From: Bryobacterales bacterium
GTDB taxonomy: Bacteria; Acidobacteriota; Terriglobia; Bryobacterales; Bryobacteraceae
Assembly (NCBI GenBank): GCA_003154855.1
Contig: PMEV01000197.1
Location: forward strand, 2,305-8,426
Direction: 5' to 3'
Length of the DNA stretch: 6,122 nucleotides
Shown here: positions 1 to 5,086 of the stretch, in pieces
Layout of the letters: each line of letters starts with the position of its first letter
Position numbering within the stretch: position 1 is the stretch's first letter
The notes under the pieces: generated by a model
Told to the model about the DNA's origin: nothing
What the model saw: only the letters and a program-made list of their open reading frames with translations
Databases searched by the model: none
Translations under genes and position numbers: made by a program

Positions 1-174
1 GGCGTGGCCTTCCTGCCGCGCATGTGCGTCGAGCAGGAGCTGGGCCAGAAGCTGCTCTGCGAGGTGGAGGTGAAGGAGCTGCGCGTCGAGCGCCACATCC
101 GCCTGGTTTATCCCGCGCGCCGCGTCCTCAGCCACGCCGCCCGCGCCTTCCTCGAGCTCCTCAAGGAAGGCTGA
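1..174 (+). CDS. LysR-family transcriptional regulator, C-terminal fragment (cut by window edge)
   Basis: The first 57 codons of frame 1 run open from the window edge to a TGA at 172-174, so the gene begins outside the window. The residues read GVAFLPRMCVEQEL near the edge and end with SHAARAFLELLKEG. These are the usual last strands and helix of the LysR effector-binding domain: a G-V-A-x-L-P segment after the cofactor pocket, then an L-x-L-V-Y-P strand, then an S-x-A-A-R-A-F-L-E-L-L helix. LysR proteins are DNA-binding regulators whose C-terminal domain senses a small ligand. The DNA-binding domain is not visible, so neither ligand nor target can be named. The gene converges on hicB, with 40 bp between the stop codons. 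The family call is fairly sure; the specific regulator is unknown. Confidence 0.8.
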   Translation, partial: GVAFLPRMCVEQELGQKLLCEVEVKELRVERHIRLVYPARRVLSHAARAFLELLKEG

Positions 175-175
175 T

Positions 176-199
176 CCGGGGCTTCGCCCGGCACGAAGC
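176..199. terminator. Overlapping hairpins between convergent lysR and hicB
   Basis: The 40-bp gap between the two converging stop codons holds two overlapping inverted repeats. One is CCGGG (176-180) with CCCGG (187-191). The other is GCTTCG (181-186) with CGAAGC (194-199). They share bases and cannot form together. Neither is followed by a T-tract on either strand, so a classical Rho-independent terminator is not shown. The position between convergent genes suggests a shared terminator; this is inference. Confidence 0.35.
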
Positions 200-214
200 G
201 CGCTGGGCGGCCCA

Positions 215-649
215 TCAGGCGGCGTTGCGGACTTGAACGGTGAGGCGCTTTCCCAGGGCGCGGAAGGCCGCTTCGATGTGCTCCATGCGGGTTGAGTTCT
301 TGAAGCTCAGCAACCTGTCGATTTGCGACTTGCGGCAGCCGAGACGCCGCGCCAGTTCCGTCTTCTTCACGCCGCTCCTCCGCAAGGCCTCGTACAGCGT
401 GGCCTTCGCGTCTTGAAGCGCTGGAGGAGAGACCAGGCGGACGTTCTTGCCACGCAGTCTGCCGGGTTTGGGGAAGTCCGTCCTCTTTTCCATGCAATCC
501 ATCATCAGGCAGGTCAGCAGATCGGACGCCATGTCCTCGGCTTCCGCGAGCGTCTTCCCCTGGGTGACACCGTAGCCGAAGTCCGGAAAGGTCACGGTGA
601 GGCTGCCGTCCTTAGGGTCGGGATCGAAGTTGGCTGGGTACTGGAACAC
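215..649 (-). CDS. hicB: HicB-family antitoxin with C-terminal helix-turn-helix
   Basis: This 144-aa protein is read from GTG at 649 to a stop at 217-215. Residues 1-55 form the partly degraded RNase H-like HicB fold: an FQYPANF strand, then GSLTVTFPDF and GYGVTQGKTLAEAEDMASDLL. Residues about 94-130 form a helix-turn-helix (VKKTELARRLGCRKSQIDRLL) followed by AAFRALGKRL. Length and order match E. coli HicB, which neutralises the HicA mRNA interferase and represses its own operon through this HTH. The frame stays open upstream to a TTG at 847, but that stretch lies over hicA and has no HicB similarity. GTG at 649 begins the first HicB strand and has AAGGAG 11 bases upstream, inside the end of hicA. 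The gene starts 8 bases after the hicA stop, so translation is probably coupled. The HTH makes it the likely ligand of the operator at 849-888. Confidence 0.92.
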   Translation of the reverse strand: MFQYPANFDPDPKDGSLTVTFPDFGYGVTQGKTLAEAEDMASDLLTCLMMDCMEKRTDFPKPGRLRGKNVRLVSPPALQDAKATLYEALRRSGVKKTELARRLGCRKSQIDRLLSFKNSTRMEHIEAAFRALGKRLTVQVRNAA

Positions 650-657
650 GGTGTTTT

Positions 658-840
658 CTACTCCTTCGTCAGACCAAGCTCCTTGAGGATCGTTCGCATG
701 GTCTTGGTGTTCAATTCCATTCCCGGGTGGCGAGGGAGGTAGGTCGCTTTGTCTCCGAGCGTTATCTTGGTGTGCTTTCTGCGTTCCTCGAAGGCGCAGC
801 CTTGGTTCTTGAGCCACCGTCTCAGCTCGCCGCTCCTCAC
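658..840 (-). CDS. hicA: HicA-family mRNA interferase toxin
   Basis: This 60-aa protein is read from GTG at 840 to TAG at 660-658. HicA toxins have a double-stranded-RNA-binding-like fold and cleave mRNA and tmRNA; a single histidine is catalytic. The sequence fits the family along its whole length: GELRRWLKNQG forms helix 1, H23 in RKHTK is the expected catalytic histidine, the YLPRHPG strand and turn lie at 34-40, and TMRTILKELGL forms the last helix. All key positions are present, so the toxin looks intact. An in-frame TGA lies two codons upstream, so GTG 840 is the earliest possible start, and it puts the conserved N-terminus where expected. GAGGA directly abuts the GTG, too close to act as a normal ribosome binding site, and the predicted transcription start falls on the GTG itself. 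It is followed by hicB in the usual toxin-first order. Confidence 0.93.
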   Translation of the reverse strand: MRSGELRRWLKNQGCAFEERRKHTKITLGDKATYLPRHPGMELNTKTMRTILKELGLTKE

Positions 841-875
841 TCCTCAACGGTACACGATTTTGTGTACCACGTCAA
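840..875 (-). promoter_or_regulatory. Candidate hicAB promoter, predicted leaderless
   Basis: On the minus strand a -35 TTGACG (875-870) is followed by exactly 17 bases and a -10 TACCGT (852-847). The -35 matches 5 of 6 sigma-70 consensus bases, the -10 matches 3 of 6, and the spacing is ideal. Counting seven bases on from the -10 puts +1 at 840, the G of the hicA GTG, so the transcript would have no leader. The weak -10 lowers confidence. Confidence 0.5.
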
Positions 876-888
876 GAGACGAGTACAC
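849..888. promoter_or_regulatory. Operator-like inverted repeat plus third half-site over the hicAB promoter
   Basis: A perfect 7-bp inverted repeat, GGTACAC (849-855) and GTGTACC (862-868) separated by 6 bp, fills most of the spacer between the -35 and -10 and enters the -10. A third half-site GTACAC (883-888) lies just outside the -35, in the same orientation as the first and 33 bp from it, about three helical turns. HicB antitoxins with an HTH are known to bind palindromes at their own promoter, so autorepression by HicB or HicA-HicB is the natural reading. The assignment to HicB is inference. Confidence 0.6.
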
Positions 889-898
889 AGTTCTATGG

Positions 899-913
899 AC
901 CATCCGGGATGGT
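899..913. repeat. 7-1-7 palindrome upstream of hicAB
   Basis: ACCATCC (899-905), one G, then GGATGGT (907-913) is a perfect dyad. The flanking ATGG at 895-898 adds an overlapping second copy of the half-site (ATGG-A-CCAT). It lies about 24 bp upstream of the hicAB -35, in the non-coding gap between dinB and hicA. It could bind a second regulator, or fold in the dinB-like transcript. Its sequence is unrelated to the GTACAC operator. Confidence 0.35.
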
Positions 914-961
914 AGTGCACGACGTTCGATAACGGGCGGCAGCAGGTTCGCGAGTGAAGTC

Positions 962-984
962 CGGGCCGGCCAGCCGCCGGCCCG
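962..984 (-). terminator. GC-rich hairpin just after the DinB-like gene
   Basis: Nine bases past the DinB-like stop codon, GGGCCGGC and GCCGGCCC form a perfect 8-bp stem around a 5-base loop. An outer C-G pair extends it to 9 bp (962-984). No run of U follows on the minus strand (ACTTCACTC), so it is not a textbook intrinsic terminator. The position suggests it ends or protects the 3' end of the DinB-like mRNA and separates it from hicAB. Confidence 0.5.
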
Positions 985-992
985 AGGGCCCA

Positions 993-1523
993 CTATTTCT
1001 TCGGCTGTGGCTGGGGCGCCGGCTCGCTGCTCGGCGGCACGATGTTCTTCAGCCGCATGTAGGTGACCAGGTTGCCGTAGTGTTCCATCATATGCATGTT
1101 GTTGATCGTCAGCACGCCCAGTTTCGGCGTGTCGGCTCCGAAGAGCTTCACCGTTTGAACGGCGGACGCGTCGGTCATGCCGTCGTAAGCCTTGTCGCAG
1201 TAGGCGAAGGCGTCCTTGAGAGCGGCCGTCAGATCGGCTTTCGAGGTTTTGGTCTCCTCGATCTTCGGGGCGGGGTTCTTCTCGCCCAGTGCGATGGAAC
1301 AAAACATGTACTGGGCGTCGGCCACGTGTCCCAGGATCTGGCCGAAGCTGCGGACCGCCTGCGTGGGCTTGAAGCTGTAATTCTCCTCGGGCATTTTCTC
1401 GGCTGAGCGGAGCAGTACGCCCTCCACCCTTCCGTAGACGCGCTTATTGAATGCGCTGAGCGGATTGTCTTGGGCCAGAGCGACGGCGGCTGTCGCCAGA
1501 AGGCAGAGCAGAAGTGTTCGCAT
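993..1523 (-). CDS. Exported DinB-superfamily protein, putative metal-binding four-helix bundle
   Basis: This 176-aa protein is read from ATG at 1523 to TAG at 995-993. Residues 1-17 are a signal peptide (MRTLLLCLLATAAVALA) with a likely signal peptidase I site after ALA. The mature part looks like the DinB/YfiT four-helix bundle: GQILGHVADAQ with H66 in helix 2, and NNMHMMEHYGNLVTYMR with H144 and H148. Together these give the His plus HxxxH triad that holds a divalent metal in this superfamily. The P/Q-rich tail (PPSSEPAPQPQPKK) is probably disordered. Members include thiol-transferase-like and damage-inducible proteins; no reaction can be assigned here. The frame opens at TTG 1541, but ATG 1523 has GGGGGA four bases upstream and begins the signal peptide. 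It follows the MBL gene on the same strand after an 82-bp gap that holds its own promoter candidate. Confidence 0.85.
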   Translation of the reverse strand: MRTLLLCLLATAAVALAQDNPLSAFNKRVYGRVEGVLLRSAEKMPEENYSFKPTQAVRSFGQILGHVADAQYMFCSIALGEKNPAPKIEETKTSKADLTAALKDAFAYCDKAYDGMTDASAVQTVKLFGADTPKLGVLTINNMHMMEHYGNLVTYMRLKNIVPPSSEPAPQPQPKK

Positions 1524-1540
1524 AGATTCCCCCTGCAACA

Positions 1541-1569
1541 ATTATGCAACGCCGGCAGAAAAGTCCTAA
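1541..1569 (-). promoter_or_regulatory. Candidate promoter of the DinB-like gene
   Basis: On the minus strand TTAGGA (1569-1564), a 17-bp spacer and CATAAT (1546-1541) form a sigma-70-like promoter. The -10 matches 5 of 6 bases and the -35 matches 3 of 6. The predicted start near 1534 leaves a leader of about 11 bases containing the GGGGGA ribosome binding site. Confidence 0.45.
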
Positions 1570-1605
1570 CAGGTATGGTTATCGCCGAAGGCGGTCCGCG
1601 GCGCG

Positions 1606-2421
1606 CTATCGGCCCGGCTGGCAGGCCGTTCCCAGGCAGCGAATCGTGCCCTGTTCGTCGGTGCGAAGGACTCGGGCGCCCCGTTGGCCGGCCAAATCCA
1701 GCACGACGGGGCTGGGCTGGCCGAACTCGTTGCCGCGGCCGCAGGAGATCACCAGGGTCTTGGGCCGCACGCTCGCCAGGACGTTCAAACTGGTGCCCGT
1801 CTCCGCGCCGTGGTAGGCGGCCTTCAGCACGTCGGCGGCCAGGTCCGAGCGATGGAACCGGAACAGCGACTCCCAGCACTCCTCCTCGCAATCGCCGGGA
1901 AAGAGGTAGTGGGCCGCCGGATAGGCCGCTTTGAGCACCAGCGAGTGGTTGTTCACCGAACTGTCGCGGGGGCGAAGCGGCAGGGACTCGGGGTGGAGCA
2001 CGTCCAGGGTCAGCTTGGCGAATCGCTTCTGTGCGCCGGCGGTGACTGCCTCGTAGCGCTCGGCGCGCTCGATCACGGCGCGCTGCTCCCGAGTGTAGTC
2101 CAGCCCGGAATACCAGATTTCGTGGACCGGGAAAGAGTCCAGAATGGCGGTCAGGCCCCCGGTGTGGTCCGCGTGGGCATTGCTGAGCACCACCAGATCG
2201 ATGCTGGCGATCCCTTCCTTGCGCAGCAGCTCGGCGATCTGGCCGTTGTGGCCGGTATCCACGACAATCGTCTCGTTTTCGGGAGTGCGAATCAGCGTGG
2301 CATCGGCCTGCCCCACGTTAAAGAAGGTGACCGAAAGGTCCTGGGGAGGCCGTGGTTTCCTGGAACAGGCGGCCAGAAGGACGGCCAACGCGGCCAGTGG
2401 GATGGCTCTTTTAATTTGCAT
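1606..2421 (-). CDS. Lipoprotein with ComEC/Rec2-like metallo-beta-lactamase domain
   Basis: This 271-aa protein is read from ATG at 2421. Its lipoprotein signal ends in the lipobox LAAC with acylated Cys19, so it is likely anchored in the outer envelope. From residue 29 it has the MBL fold typical of the extracytoplasmic domain of ComEC: VTFFNVGQADATLI, VVDTG (D55), SNAHADHTGG (81-89), NNHSLVLK (157-164), LFPGD (D177), LKAAYHGAE (199-207) and SCGRGNEFGQP near 227-236. This family is linked to DNA uptake or phosphodiester hydrolysis, but here the domain stands alone without the ComEC membrane part. Three usual histidines are replaced: N81 in the HxHxDH motif, Y203 in the usual HHGS, and Q235 in the usual GHP. 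The mature part has cysteines at 178/182, 227 and 262/267. The substrate is unknown. The ribosome binding site is weak (CAGG). It diverges from the DUF885 gene. Confidence 0.87.
   Translation of the reverse strand: MQIKRAIPLAALAVLLAACSRKPRPPQDLSVTFFNVGQADATLIRTPENETIVVDTGHNGQIAELLRKEGIASIDLVVLSNAHADHTGGLTAILDSFPVHEIWYSGLDYTREQRAVIERAERYEAVTAGAQKRFAKLTLDVLHPESLPLRPRDSSVNNHSLVLKAAYPAAHYLFPGDCEEECWESLFRFHRSDLAADVLKAAYHGAETGTSLNVLASVRPKTLVISCGRGNEFGQPSPVVLDLAGQRGARVLRTDEQGTIRCLGTACQPGR
2410..2415 (+). promoter_or_regulatory. Possible -10 element for the DUF885-lepB operon
   Basis: TTTAAT (5 of 6 to the -10 consensus) would start transcription near 2422 and leave a leader of about 22 bases holding GAGAGAAG before the GTG at 2444. 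No recognisable -35 lies at the right distance, so this is weak. It would overlap the first codons of the divergent MBL gene. Confidence 0.3.
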
Positions 2422-2435
2422 TGGCCTGAGAGAAG

Positions 2436-2441
2436 ATTATA
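2436..2441 (-). promoter_or_regulatory. Consensus -10 for the MBL lipoprotein gene
   Basis: A perfect TATAAT is read on the minus strand at 2441-2436, 15 bases upstream of the MBL start codon. The predicted start near 2429 leaves a leader of only about 8 bases. The -35 region is poor. The element lies inside the 22-bp gap, against the start codon of the divergent DUF885 gene. Confidence 0.45.
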
Positions 2442-2443
2442 GC

Positions 2444-4207
2444 GTGATACGACACCTTGCATTCACGGGGCTGGCCATGCTGGCTCTGGGCGGCTGCCAC
2501 GGCGCGCGCGCTCCGGAAGAGTTCGGCCCGCTGGCGGAGGAGTTCGTTTACTCGACGCTCGAGTTCTCGCCGGTTTCCGCGACCGCCGCCGGATGCCACC
2601 AGCGCCCCGGCAAGAACCTGGACGAGATGCTCGACGATTTCAGCCCGGAAGCGCTCGAGGCGCAGCGCCGCTTCTACCGCGGCTTCCAGGAGCGGCTTGC
2701 GAAGCTGAATTCGGCAGCATGGGGGGCCGAGGATCGCGTGGACTACGGCATCGTGCTCGACCAGATCGAGCTGGCGCTCCTGGAGCTGGACCACATCCAA
2801 AGCTACCGGCACAACCCTACCCTGTACGTCGAATCCGCCGGGAACGCGATGTTCTCGCCCTACGTCCTGGAGTACGCGCCCGCGCCGGTGCGGATGCGGC
2901 ACATCGTCGCGCGCCTCGAGAAGCTGCCCGCGTTCCTGGCTACCGCCAGGCGCAACCTGCAGGATTCGCCGCCCATCTGGACCCAGGTCGCCCTCGACGA
3001 GAACGCCGGCAACATCGAGCTGATCGACCACACCATTCGCGCCGCCGTTCCCAGCGCGTTGCGCGCCGCCTACGATCGCGCGGCCGCCCCGGCTCTGGAG
3101 GCCCTGCGCGCCTTCGCCGGCTGGCTCAAATCGGATTTGAAGCCCGCCTCCGAGGACGCCTGGCGCCTGGGGCCGGACAACTACCGGGAGAAGTTCCGCC
3201 TGGTGCTGGGGACCCAACGCACGCCGGATCAGGTGCTGGCAGCGGCGGAGGCGGACCTCGGCGCCGTGCGGGCGCGGATGCTCGAGCTGGCCGGCCCGCT
3301 CCACCGGAACTGGTTTCCCGAGCACGGCGCGCACGCCGACCCCAACGTCACCATCCGGGAGGTGCTGGGCCAGATTGCGCTCCGCCATGCGCTGCCCGAG
3401 ACCTACATCGACGAGGCCAAGCGCGATCTCGAAGCCGCGCGGCTGTTCGTGCGTGGACACGGCCTGTTGCCGCTGCCCGCCCGGCAGAACCTTCAGGTGA
3501 TCGAAACTCCGCGCTTCTTGCGGGGCATTTACGCGGTGGGAGGATTCGTGCCGGCGCCCGCGCTGGAGCCCCGTTTGGGGGCCTTCTACTGGATCACTCC
3601 GATCCCGCCCGAATGGCCCGCCGAGCGCAAAGAGTCCAAGCTGCGCGAGTACAATTTTTACAAGTTGAACCTGCTGACGCTCCACGAGGCTGTGCCGGGC
3701 CACTACGTGCAGGCCGAATACGCCAACGACATCGAGCCTCCGTCGCGGCGCCTGGTGCGGGCTGTATTTGGCAATACGCCTTACGTCGAGGGCTGGGCGC
3801 AGTACGTCACCCAGGCCATGCTCGACGCGGGCTACCTCGACAATGCGCCCGAACTGCGGCTCTCCTTTCAGAAGGAAGAACTGCGCGTGCTGGCCAACGC
3901 GATTCTGGATATCCGCCTGCACACGCGCAAGATGACCGGCCGGCAGGCGGTCCAGTTGATGACCGGGCAGACCTTCCAGGAGATCGAGGAAGCCACTGCC
4001 AAGTTGCAGCGCGCCCAACTGTCGTCTTGCCAGTTGCCGGCCTACTACGTGGGCTGGCGCGACTGGCTGCGCGTGCGCGACCAGTTCCACCAGGCTCGCG
4101 GCGGGGAATTCCGCCTGGCGGAGTTCCACGAGCGGGCGCTCGACGAGGGCGCGGTGCCGTTGGCCGCCCTCGGCCGTTTGCTGGCGGCCAGAACCGCGGG
4201 ACAATAG
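2444..4207 (+). CDS. DUF885-family lipoprotein, putative zinc metallopeptidase-like
   Basis: This 587-aa protein is read from GTG at 2444 to TAG at 4205-4207. The frame is open from 2144, but the lipoprotein signal MIRHLAFTGLAMLALGGC, with acylated Cys18, begins at this GTG. GAGAGAAG lies 8 bases upstream. An ATG at 2402 in the same frame would overlap the divergent MBL gene and spoil the signal peptide. The mature part is helical and full-length for DUF885. Landmarks are FYWITPIP (381-388), HEAVPGH (414-420) and VEGWAQY (448-454). The H-E-x-x-P-G-H motif with a downstream E-G-W-A resembles a gluzincin-type zinc site (H414, E415, H420, E449). DUF885 proteins are often annotated as unknown; peptidase activity is inference from the motif. 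It probably acts at the envelope, facing the periplasm. It is followed 4 bases later by lepB. Confidence 0.9.
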   Translation: MIRHLAFTGLAMLALGGCHGARAPEEFGPLAEEFVYSTLEFSPVSATAAGCHQRPGKNLDEMLDDFSPEALEAQRRFYRGFQERLAKLNSAAWGAEDRVDYGIVLDQIELALLELDHIQSYRHNPTLYVESAGNAMFSPYVLEYAPAPVRMRHIVARLEKLPAFLATARRNLQDSPPIWTQVALDENAGNIELIDHTIRAAVPSALRAAYDRAAAPALEALRAFAGWLKSDLKPASEDAWRLGPDNYREKFRLVLGTQRTPDQVLAAAEADLGAVRARMLELAGPLHRNWFPEHGAHADPNVTIREVLGQIALRHALPETYIDEAKRDLEAARLFVRGHGLLPLPARQNLQVIETPRFLRGIYAVGGFVPAPALEPRLGAFYWITPIPPEWPAERKESKLREYNFYKLNLLTLHEAVPGHYVQAEYANDIEPPSRRLVRAVFGNTPYVEGWAQYVTQAMLDAGYLDNAPELRLSFQKEELRVLANAILDIRLHTRKMTGRQAVQLMTGQTFQEIEEATAKLQRAQLSSCQLPAYYVGWRDWLRVRDQFHQARGGEFRLAEFHERALDEGAVPLAALGRLLAARTAGQ

Positions 4208-4211
4208 AGTT

Positions 4212-4784
4212 ATGAGCGATGTGCCCGCCCGCCCGCCATCCCCTGTTCCGCCGCGCCGGCGCTCGGTAATCGGCGCGATCCTCGCCTGGGCACGGGACCT
4301 GGCGCTTTCGGTGGTCATCGCCTTCGTGGTGATCATTTTCATCTACCAGCCCGTCAAGGTGGAGGGCAACAGCATGCTGCCCGGGCTGGTGGACCAGGAA
4401 CGCATCTTCGTCAACAAGTTCGGCTATCGCTTCGGCATCGGCTCCATCGAGCGCGGCGACCTGATCGTGTTCTGGTACCCGGGCGACCTCTCGAAATCCT
4501 TCATCAAGCGCGTCATCGCGCTTCCCGGCGACACCATCGAGATCGACCGCGGCACGGTCATCCTCAACGGCCGGCCGCTGCGCGAGGATTACGTCCCCGC
4601 CGAGTACCGCGATTCCATTTCCATGCCGCCGCGCAAGGTGGACCCCGGTAAGTACTTCGTGCTCGGCGATCACCGCAACTCCTCCAACGACAGCCGCAGC
4701 GGCTGGCTGGCCCCGCGCAGCAGCATTTACGGCAGAGCCGTCTTCGTCTACTGGCCGCTGGCCAGACTGGGTCCCTTGAAGTAG
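4212..4784 (+). CDS. lepB: Signal peptidase I
   Basis: This 190-aa protein is read from ATG at 4212 to TAG at 4782-4784. It removes signal peptides from exported proteins on the outer face of the inner membrane. A proline/arginine-rich cytoplasmic tail (1-18) precedes one membrane helix (about 27-45). The conserved boxes follow in order: GNSMLPGL with nucleophile S54, RGDLIVFWYP (81-90), SFIKRVIALPGD with general base K99, and GDHRNSSNDSR (152-162). The Ser/Lys dyad and all boxes are intact, so it should be active. With one membrane helix it is the short form, unlike the two-helix 324-aa E. coli enzyme. It begins 4 bases after the DUF885 stop with no gap for a promoter, so it is probably co-transcribed. 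Its ribosome binding site is poor (GGGA or AGAG in the end of the upstream gene), which suggests translational coupling. Confidence 0.95.
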   Translation: MSDVPARPPSPVPPRRRSVIGAILAWARDLALSVVIAFVVIIFIYQPVKVEGNSMLPGLVDQERIFVNKFGYRFGIGSIERGDLIVFWYPGDLSKSFIKRVIALPGDTIEIDRGTVILNGRPLREDYVPAEYRDSISMPPRKVDPGKYFVLGDHRNSSNDSRSGWLAPRSSIYGRAVFVYWPLARLGPLK

Positions 4785-4809
4785 CCGGCCGCGCCTTTTG
4801 TTTTTCAAT

Positions 4810-4838
4810 TTGACTTCCTTCTCCGCCGGGTGTACATA
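4810..4838 (+). promoter_or_regulatory. Candidate promoter of the 70-aa gene
   Basis: TTGACT (4810-4815), a 17-bp spacer and TACATA (4833-4838) lie between lepB and the small gene. The -35 matches 5 of 6 consensus bases and the -10 matches 3 of 6. Transcription would start near 4845, inside the hairpin described at 4840-4856, so the exact start decides whether that hairpin can form. Confidence 0.35.
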
Positions 4839-4839
4839 T

Positions 4840-4856
4840 CGGACCAGGGAGGTCCG
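4840..4856 (+). promoter_or_regulatory. Hairpin presenting the Shine-Dalgarno, CsrA-site-like
   Basis: CGGACC (4840-4845) and GGTCCG (4851-4856) form a perfect 6-bp stem around the 5-base loop AGGGA. The loop plus the next two bases is the Shine-Dalgarno AGGGAGG (4846-4852), six bases before the ATG at 4859. A-N-GGA in a hairpin loop overlapping the ribosome binding site is the known layout of CsrA/RsmA sites. A second A-N-GGA (ATGGA, 4859-4863) covers the start codon. CsrA binding is inference; simple sequestration is the alternative. Confidence 0.45.
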
Positions 4857-4858
4857 TC

Positions 4859-5071
4859 ATGGATGACATCCGTGTTGGCTCTGTTTTTCCCTACGATAAG
4901 TACCGCGACCAGGAGTCGCCCGACTTACCGAAGCGCAAGCCGCCCAAGCATCACCCCACCCAGCCCGCCGAGCAGGACGACGTCGTCGTGCTCTCCGACC
5001 AATCCGAAGCCACCGCCGATGCGCCCGAAGACTACTACACGCCCGGCGGCGAAACCGAAGAACCCAAGTAG
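4859..5071 (+). CDS. Small hydrophilic protein of unknown function, 70 aa
   Basis: This short gene runs from ATG at 4859 to TAG at 5069-5071, with a near-ideal Shine-Dalgarno (AGGGAGG) six bases upstream, the best in the window. The product has no signal peptide or membrane segment. A short N-terminal part (MDDIRVGSVFPYDKYRD) is followed by a basic patch (KRKPPKHH, about 25-32) and an acidic, proline-containing tail ending GGETEEPK. It looks largely disordered, so it may be a binding partner or adaptor rather than an enzyme. I recognise no family. It lies 74 bp after lepB with its own promoter candidate. The antisense strand here is open too, as run-on from the methyltransferase remnant; the ribosome binding site and codon use favour this strand. 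Confidence 0.65.
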   Translation: MDDIRVGSVFPYDKYRDQESPDLPKRKPPKHHPTQPAEQDDVVVLSDQSEATADAPEDYYTPGGETEEPK

Positions 5072-5086
5072 GTCGCTGGCCGCCAG

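Noticed and set aside
650..847. N-terminal extension of HicB from TTG 847
   Set aside because: The extra 66 codons overlap hicA in another frame and show no HicB similarity; GTG 649 begins the conserved domain and has AAGGAG upstream.
1229..1891. Minus-strand frame bridging the MBL and DinB-like genes
   Set aside because: It is off-frame to both recognised proteins, and its product is Arg/Pro-rich with no family resemblance.
2593..4215. Plus-strand open frame of 540 codons inside the DUF885 gene
   Set aside because: The product is Arg/Ala/Gly/Pro-rich low-complexity sequence, typical of an off-frame reading of GC-rich DNA.
2411..4342. Long minus-strand open frame opposite the DUF885 gene (643 codons)
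   Set aside because: It lacks recognisable domains and mirrors the GC-rich codons of DUF885, whose signal peptide and HExxPGH motif are clear. It is an antisense artefact of high GC.
4787..4805. Possible intrinsic terminator after lepB
   Set aside because: A T-rich tract (4796-4805) is present, but the preceding GGC-CGC-GCC gives only a 3-bp stem, too weak to call.
3807..4808. Minus-strand open frame opposite lepB
   Set aside because: lepB has all signal peptidase boxes on the other strand; this frame has no domain and no ribosome binding site.
4925..5086. Continuation of the methyltransferase-like frame past IPGLIW
   Set aside because: Intact family members end just after this motif. The rest is Gly/Val/Leu-rich antisense of the 70-aa gene, so it is treated as run-on.
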